A model generated the notes under the pieces. The model was not told the origin of the DNA. It made no database searches and worked only from the letters and a program-made list of their open reading frames with translations. A DNA stretch of 64,000 nt from Gracilariopsis chorda (lineage: Eukaryota; Rhodophyta; Florideophyceae; Gracilariales; Gracilariaceae). The position numbers and the translations under genes were made by a program. The stretch is from contig NBIV01000118.1 in assembly GCA_003194525.1 (NCBI GenBank), positions 124,001-188,000 of the forward strand. The letters run 5' to 3'. Below, one piece after another: positions 57,999 to 64,000 of the stretch. Positions within the stretch are counted from its first letter, which is position 1. Each line of letters starts with the position of its first letter.

Positions 57999-60416
57999 TT
58001 TGGTTTTCAGTGACAGAACAGGTACTTTTCCAACATGAGTATAATCTGATGAACTCTCGTCATCCATATAGTTGCTAAAATATGGTGCACCAGGGAACCT
58101 AGACTCATCAAATGTGAAATGACGTGACCTTACTACTCGAGGAATATGGTCGTCATCACTAACTAGAACCTCGTAAACATCATGCTGAAGAGTCTGCAAG
58201 TACACTTCCTCAAGTGCACGAGACCCAAACTTGGTCCCCGGATTCATTTTTAATACGTATGCGGCACATCCGAATACCCTGATATACGTCAAAGAAGGCC
58301 TAGTTTCAGTCAGTAAGACATACGGAGTCACGCCAGTCGTGCAGTGCGGCACTTTATTGCGAACATAAATCACATGTTTTAGTGCGCACGACCACAAACA
58401 TTCTGGAAGATTGGCTTGAATGAGCAAAGCTCGGGCAGCTTCAACCATAGTGCGATTGATGCGCTCTGCAATAGCATTATGTTCTGGGGTATACGGTAGA
58501 GAAAAAGATACCTCCTGGAGACCATTCTTGGGATTCTTTTGTAAAGCAATGTACTCTTCTGCGTTCTCAGAGTGCAGTTTTTGAATACGCACATGCTCTC
58601 CTCCAAGCTGTTTGAGTTTCTGCCTCACATCCAGGAACACTTCATTGATCTCACACCCTTGCATCATGAACCCAAGTACTGCGTATCGCGAGTGATCATC
58701 CACAAATCCAGACGCATAGCGGAATCGGTCTGTGAATGATGGCACTAACGGACCCATAATGTCTGAGTGCACAATGTCCCCATCGTGCTTGGCTCCTTTA
58801 AACTTGCCCAGAAACGGCAGCTTATGTGCCTTGCCAAGGCGATATGACCGATATACCTCCTCCATGCACTTGATCTTTGGGACTCCGTCGACATGGTCGT
58901 GAACCTGTTGTAGGTCATGCTCATTCATATGTGCCAGTTGGCGATGCCACAATGAACTTGTGCGGTCGTCCGTTGCAGAAAGCATCTTGGATATGTCCGT
59001 ATGGGCGATTGGGTTGGGCAAGGTGTATAAACCGGAGCGATGATGACGACACCCATGTCCAACCTCAAACCCATCTTCATGTTGTAGGCGTACCTCATTA
59101 TCACAGAACAGTGATTGGATACCCTTGTCAGCTAAACAACCCACAGACACTAAGTTATATCCAAGATTCGGAACAAGCAGTACTTCAGACAACCTGAGGT
59201 TCACATCAAAGAAGGGTAGTATGACATCTTCTTGTTGGGGGGCAGTGACAGTGATGTTGTCCGCTAGTTCAATTGTCTTATCTGGTATGTCAATTAGTGT
59301 GTTTGAAACAAAAGCAGATACAGAACAGAAGAAATGAGAGGTAGCACCACTGTCTGCAAATGTGTCTATGCAATTAATAAGCGGCGGTACCACTGATGAC
59401 TTCTCACTTGCAACCCCAGCAATCTCAACCTTGGACGCCTTCCGTGATGATTTGCTGGATCGCTTGGGCTTTCTGACTGAGTTGAGCTTCAGCTGATCCA
59501 AGATCGCTTGTGGCAAGTGGTTGTCATGGTTATCTGGATTCGTGTGACAGCGTTCTTGAGTGTGTCCATCGCGCTCACAGAAGGTGCAATGGTACCCATT
59601 TTTGCTTCCAGCAGCATATGCACGACCAGTGGCGTCATTAACTGTTGTTGAATCTGATGCATTACCATCATTCTCGTTAGCATTTGATGATTTGCTGTGT
59701 CCACTTATACGGGCACCACCCCTGTTCCTGTTCTTCTTGCGGCTGCGACCTCTACCAGAACTGACTGAACCCATTCGGCGGGCATTGTATTCGTCAATCA
59801 GGGTTGTCGCCACGTAGTCCCATGTGAGTTCTGAAATCTCCTTGGTCCTAAGTGCTGCTGCAGTTGACTCCAATGAGCAGTTGGGGTCAGTAGATGCCAG
59901 AAACATAGGTGCCTTGTTAGATTCTGGTATAGCGGCATCCTTGCCCTTGCGGTCCAGCTGCGAGAACCGAGAGACAAACTGGTTCACATACTCGGACATG
60001 TTTTGGCCGTTATGCGACATTCTGAACAGCTGCGTTTGCACTGCTATACGAGACACTGTCCTGTTTGATGCATATCGCGCATCAAGTAGGTGAAGCATGC
60101 GACCGGGGTCATCATCCACATCCATAAATACATGCAGTGGGGGATCGCCAAGTGCACAAATGATAATTGGACATGCCTTTTCCCGCTTTGCAACTATACG
60201 GGAGGGGGCCTGGGTAGCACTAGAATCAGACGCTTGTGTCATTATAGCACTGGATGAATCCTCCGAACTTGGCATGATAACATTCCAGACACCTTTAATT
60301 CGACAAGCGGCACGTAGACGTTGTCGCCAGAGGGTGTAATCTTCGCCTCGCTTAACGTGGAAGCGCGGGATCGTCACACCAGAAGTGGATTCTGACCCAA
60401 CTTCGTAGTCTGACAT
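57999..60416 (-). pseudogene. gag-pol: gag-pol of copia F, uninterrupted but lacking RT and RNase H
   Basis: One frame of about 806 codons starts at ATG 60416 (MSDYEVGSES); a further 30 codons read into LTR E. Domains: copia gag to about residue 230; knuckle CTFCERDGHTQERC at 277-290; protease DSGA at 355-358; LWHRQLAHM at 489-497; integrase with D552, then E617 where Asp is expected, and E651. The pair of zinc-binding cysteines expected at 522 and 525 are both Tyr (YRSY). The frame ends shortly after the integrase C-terminal region, before any RT. The integrase is probably inactive. Confidence 0.92.
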
Positions 60417-60754
60417 GGTTCCAGAAGGAGTTCAGTAACCAAAGTAGGAACAAATAATGCACGGAAGTGAAACAGAGTGAGGGACTCGATGCTTAGAATT
60501 GCTATCGGAATAGACAAAATAGCTGTTCGAGAGGTGCAGCTTTGGACTGATAGCGGATGTCACACTATGAGGGTGTTACTGGAGTGGAGTATTCTCAACA
60601 CTCAACAGCGAGGGCACCAGCGGAGACCGTGTAACCAAGTCTCAACGCTCGTCCAGACGCGTCTAGTACGCGAATCACAGGCGGAGTTCGGGTCCTCGAC
60701 GCCCAGAGTATACTCACAAGTGGCTCTGAAGCGCACTCGGAAAAGAAAATAAAA

Positions 60755-61000
60755 GATGAAACTTCGTAAAAGCGGGCGCACTGACAGGAGAAACTACCTG
60801 TGCTACCCTAAGGGTTGAACCCCTGGACCCTGGATGCTCTCTCCTGGTGCGAGGTGCGAATTTCTTCGACCTGCCTTACTCCGTGCACTTCACAATTAGG
60901 GTGCTCAATCCGTACGAAACGTCCCAGGGAGGTTACTAACAAGCGCGATAGGCTTTCACCAGTTAACCCCTGCTGCTCTCTTGCGGGATATCAGCTCGAT
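60755..61000 (-). other. Conserved leader block of copia F
   Basis: In minus sense it matches G (63785-64000) almost base for base and H and E more loosely. It includes GGGGTTAACTGGTGAAAGCC and the hairpin AGGGGTTCAACCCTT (60810-60824). Confidence 0.75.
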
Positions 61001-61064
61001 CTTACGCGCGCACGCAAAAATAAATGAAATTTAGCTAAGAGCAACGTCTGCAATATGTCGACGC

Positions 61065-61078
61065 TCTGGGCCCATAAC
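61065..61078 (-). promoter_or_regulatory. Half-tRNA primer site of copia F
   Basis: GTTATGGGCCCAGA in minus sense sits at the LTR end. The first G of the usual GGTTATGG is changed (ACGTTATGG), probably by mutation. Confidence 0.75.
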
Positions 61079-61079
61079 G

Positions 61080-61881
61080 TCAGAATGATAACTGATGTTG
61101 ATGATCATGATAATTGAAGTTGGGCTTCGACAGAAGTCAAAGAAGAAGAATGAAACAATAACAAGAGTAAAGTTTGTCAGCCTTGGGGTAGTTTACTTTG
61201 AGTTGCAACATCTGTAACTTATGTAGCACCACTAGAGTGCACTACAAATACAAGAAAACCCCTAACCACTAAGTGCGGACAGCCAGTACTACCAATCATA
61301 TTCAAACATAATACAATAAGGGGTGCACAAACCGGTGACAGCTCACTACAACCATGCATAACATTATTCCAGCACATGCCAACGAAGCATGGTAAGTGAA
61401 ACAACCATGACAACGATGTGCGAGCATGTCACAGCCCTGTATAATGACATAGTTGCTTCATCATAACCATGACAATGCACAAGTTCACATGACACTGTAT
61501 TCATATCGATAACCTAAGTCCATTGCGCGCAGTGCACATGCTGGCACACACAATTACACGTCTCCCGCAACGTGATGTCCCTGTAAACCAGTGCAGCCAC
61601 ACAGAATCTCATATACGGTGTCCATTCACATTATGCCAAGTGGCCCATGCTGTGCCTACGACCCATACAATGTATACCACTTGTAAACCACGGAATGCAT
61701 ATGGGCAAATGCAGTTGCCAATCATAAGCCCGTTTCATGTTGGGTTCGAGCACACGCGCATATGCGCTTTTGCAAAGGAGGTGCTCAAAAGTGCCCATCG
61801 TTATATGCAACTTTTGTTTCCAAGTAGTCTACCACGAAGTCCTAGGGCTTCCAGGCATTCGACCATGTGCCAACATCAACA
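61080..61881 (-). repeat. 5' LTR of copia F
   Basis: The 802-bp LTR begins TGTTGATGTTGGCACATGG in minus sense and contains the palindrome GCGCATATGCGC at 61756-61767. It aligns with J over about 420 bp and with G more loosely. Its start abuts the remnant LTR of element H. Confidence 0.82.
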
Positions 61882-61967
61882 ACAACCTTCCTTGTTTTAC
61901 TTTCTTGTTTCTTCTCCCCACCTTTCTTTCTTCACTTTTGTTTTCATAACCCGCGTGCGTTGGGACA

Positions 61968-61981
61968 GGGTATGGGCCCAG
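61968..61981 (+). promoter_or_regulatory. Half-tRNA primer site of copia H
   Basis: GGGTATGGGCCCAG differs by one base from GGTTATGGGCCCAG and directly follows the LTR end CA at 61966-61967. Confidence 0.75.
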
Positions 61982-62194
61982 AGCGTCGACTTTTTGCAGA
62001 CGTCGCGCTCTACTGATATCTCTTTGGATTCTACGAAGACTGGTCTTTCTTTCACGCAGGTACGCGTTGCGTTGCGAGCGAGCGAATCTTGTGAAAGTCG
62101 AGTGGCGTTGGTGAAAGTAGGCAAAACGTCCAGGGACTCGTCTCTGGTAAACCGACCTGCACCTGTTCCGATCCCTGGTTCTTTGCTTTAGTGG

Positions 62195-62440
62195 ACAAGG
62201 AAGACCGCGCTATTTCCCGGCCAGCGACTAGAAGGGGTTACCTGGTGAAAGCTCATCGCGTCAGCTACTAGCCTCCCTTGGACGTCTTGTACGGATTGTA
62301 AAGACCCTCGCTCTGAAGTGCGCAAAGCAGGCAGGATTGGTCGCAGAAACCACATCTCACCTGGAGAAAGTTACCAGGGACCAGAGGATTCGGACCTCTA
62401 GGGTAGCGGGGATAGTATCTACTGCCAGTGCGCCCGTCTT
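62195..62440 (+). other. Conserved leader block of copia H
   Basis: It contains GGGGTTACCTGGTGAAAGCT, then GGACGTCTTGTACGGATTG, the hairpin AGAGG-ATTCGGA-CCTCT (62383-62399) and CTAGGGTAGCGGGGATAGTA. The stem differs from those in E, F and G yet still pairs. Confidence 0.7.
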
Positions 62441-62774
62441 AAGAAGTTTTATTTCTGTCCAGGCTCGTATCAGTACGTCCTGTGAGTGTAAGCCGGGCGT
62501 TGAGTACCCAAACTCCGCCTGTGATCTCGTACGAGACGCGTCTCGACAAGCGTATTAGACTGGGTTACACGGTCTCCGCTGATGTTTTCGCTGTTGAGTG
62601 TTTGAGATTCTTCCCCGCTCCAGTTATTCTGGTTCTTTGTGTAACAGAAGCCTTGAAATCCCTCCTTCGGCTTCACTACATTGTGTGGATATCACTACAT
62701 TTGTTATCTACATAGTTGCGTTTGTTGCTTTTCTTTGGTTCTAGTCCCGTAGAAACCATGTCGGACTCCGAAGT

Positions 62775-63690
62775 TGTTGATGTTAGCACATGGTCGAGTG
62801 CCTGGTAGTCCTGGGACATCATGTCGCAGCACTTTGAAACAAAGTTTCATATAACAGAGGGCTGTTTTTGAGAGCTGCTTTGCAAAAGCGCATATGCGTG
62901 TTCTCAAACCCAGCGTGAAACGGGCATATGATTGGCTACTGCATATACTCATATGCAATGCATTGGTTACAAATGTTGTGCATCGTATGGGTCATGGGCA
63001 TGGAACTGGCCACTTGGCATAAGGTGAATGGGCATGGTACTTAGGAATATGTGTGGCTACATCTGGTTTACAGGTACATGCAGGTGTTGCATATGTGCAG
63101 TTGTGCAAGTAAGCACGTGCCATGCACGCAACACACCTAGGGTATGTTAAAACGTCTGGTTTAAAGGTACATGCAAGTGTTGCATAGGTGCAGTTGTGCA
63201 AGTAAGCACGTGCCATGCACGCAATACACCTAGGGTATGTACATGGATGCGGTGGCATGTGAATTTGTGCTTTGTCATAGTGATGATGATGCAACTAAGT
63301 GTTTACACAGTGCTGTCACATGCTGGCACATTGTTGGCATGTCTGGTTCACTTGTTGCGCATTGTTGGCTGCTTGGTTCACTTGGTGTGCGTGGTTGTAA
63401 TGTGCTGTAACTTTTTTATGCATGGTTGTACTAAGCTGTAATCAGTGTGTGCAACCCTTATTGTGTTATGTTTGATTATGATTGGTAGTATTGGGTGTCC
63501 CCAATTAGTGGTGTAGGGTTTTCTTGTAGTGGTAGTGCGAAGTAAATGTGCTATTTAAGACTCTGAAGTTGCAGTACCAATTAAACTCGCTACCAAGCCT
63601 GGCATGCTTCACTCTTTATTTTCTTTCTTTCTTTCCCTTTCATTTCCGTCGAAGCCCAACATCATCTATCAACATCATTTCATATCAACA
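62775..63690 (+). repeat. 5' LTR of copia G
   Basis: The 916-bp LTR begins TGTTGATGTTAGCACATGG and ends CATATCAACA. It contains the palindrome variant GCGCATATGCGT at 62888-62899 and a 93-bp tandem duplication at 63061-63240. Confidence 0.85.
63061..63240 (+). repeat. 93-bp tandem duplication inside LTR G
   Basis: Units 63061-63153 and 63154-63240 both read TCTGGTTTA near the start, then a shared GTTGTGCAAGTAAGCACGTG and the end CCTAGGGTATGT. They differ at only a few positions. The other LTRs of the family in this window show a single unit or have lost the region. Confidence 0.85.
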
Positions 63691-63704
63691 GGTTATGGGC
63701 CCAG
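63691..63704 (+). promoter_or_regulatory. Half-tRNA primer site of copia G
   Basis: GGTTATGGGCCCAG follows the LTR end CA without a gap. It is an exact complement of the initiator tRNA-Met anticodon arm sequence. Confidence 0.88.
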
Positions 63705-63784
63705 AGCGTCGATACTTGCAGACGTCGCCTTGTTTCAACTTCATTTATTTTTGCGTGTGCGCGCACGATCGAGCTGATATCCTG

Positions 63785-64000
63785 CAAGAGACCAGCAGGG
63801 GTTAACTGGTGAAAGCCTATCGCGCTTGTTAGTAACCTCCCTGGGACGTTTCGTACGGATTGAGCACCCTACTTGTGAAGTGCACGGAGTAAGGCAGGTC
63901 GAAGAAATTCGCACCTCGCACCAGGAGAGAGCATCCAGGGTCCAGGGGTTCAACCCTTAGGGTAGCACAGGTAGTTTCTCCTGTCAGTGCGCCCGCTTTT
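63785..64000 (+). other. Conserved leader block of copia G, cut by the window edge
   Basis: It contains GGGGTTAACTGGTGAAAGCC, the hairpin at 63944-63958, and TTAGGGTAGCACAGGTAGTT, as in F. It continues past the window end. Confidence 0.72.

Larger units (their letters stand above)
57999..61881 (-). mobile_element. Copia element F, 5' part with gag, protease and integrase
   Basis: In minus sense there is a 5' LTR (61881-61080), a primer site, a leader of about 650 nt, and one long frame. RT, RNase H and the 3' LTR are missing, because element E begins where pol is cut. The leader is nearly identical to that of element G on the opposite strand, so the two are close relatives. Confidence 0.88.
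61882..62774 (+). mobile_element. Copia element H, remnant: LTR end, leader and gag start
   Basis: On the plus strand there is an LTR tail (61882-61967, ending GGGACA), primer site 61968-61981, a leader of about 775 nt, and a gag start at 62758 (ATG TCG GAC, like the F gag start). The gag is cut after about six codons by LTR G at 62775. The left part of its LTR is replaced by F. Confidence 0.78.
62775..64000 (+). mobile_element. Copia element G, 5' end, runs off the window
   Basis: The plus-strand 5' LTR (62775-63690), primer site and first 300 nt of leader are present; the rest lies beyond 64000. It is inserted in the gag of H. The leader is the inverted near-copy of that of F. Confidence 0.85.

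Noticed and set aside
60815..61027. 70-codon plus-strand frame, almost identical to a minus-strand frame at 63741-63953
   Set aside because: These are antisense readings of the conserved copia leaders of F and G. The similarity comes from the leader DNA, not from a protein.
1..64000. CRISPR array, bacterial operon, ribosomal RNA or plastid gene
   Set aside because: No spaced short repeats, no ribosome binding sites with operons, and no rRNA or organellar gene signatures were seen on either strand.

Overview
The window is nuclear DNA from a eukaryote with a repeat-rich genome. It contains spliceosomal introns, an R2R3-MYB gene, a V-ATPase subunit gene, Ty3/gypsy, Ty1/copia and Helitron elements, TATA boxes in LTRs, and no bacterial operon structure. 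The sequence alone cannot fix the species. Sparse genes with short introns among LTR elements would suit a red alga (florideophyte type), with an oomycete or other protist as alternatives. Several ORFs that look long start at GTG or TTG, so I moved starts to the first ATG where I could.

Layout. 1489-7307 is an old Ty3 element (A) with 201-bp LTRs, target duplication GCTAG and a 957-bp solo LTR nested in its integrase. 7745-8678 is a two-exon MYB gene. 12413-17430 is a younger Ty3 element (B): 278-bp LTRs, 5 mismatches between them, duplication GGTAC, an intact 1171-codon pol frame and a broken gag. 19490-20325 is a Helitron helicase remnant. 22335-27127 is a decayed copia element (D, minus strand). 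30619-31432 is an 814-bp miniature LTR element (TRIM) with identical LTRs and duplication CAATA. 32934-34496 is a single-exon gene for a three-pass membrane protein of unknown family. About 36083-50230 is a decayed Helitron on the minus strand, split by an 8.8-kb Ty3 element (C, 39983-48814).

51633-52233 holds a three-exon gene for V-ATPase subunit F, the clearest housekeeping gene here. Next come a decayed reading frame (52660-53514) and a pogo/Tigger-like transposase fragment (about 54262-54790). From 54825 to the right edge lies a stack of related copia elements (J, E, F on minus; H, G on plus). Each is represented mainly by its 5' part, and each begins exactly where another is cut.

The most interesting material is in the mobile elements. 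Ty3 A and B share a candidate -1 frameshift site, a protease with DDGC in place of D(T/S)GA, a permuted zinc knuckle, and a gag start touching the primer site. The copia group carries a primer site matching the anticodon arm of initiator tRNA-Met and a conserved leader block with an apparently covarying hairpin. The V-ATPase gene shows one or two one-base frame breaks at homopolymers, which may be sequence errors.
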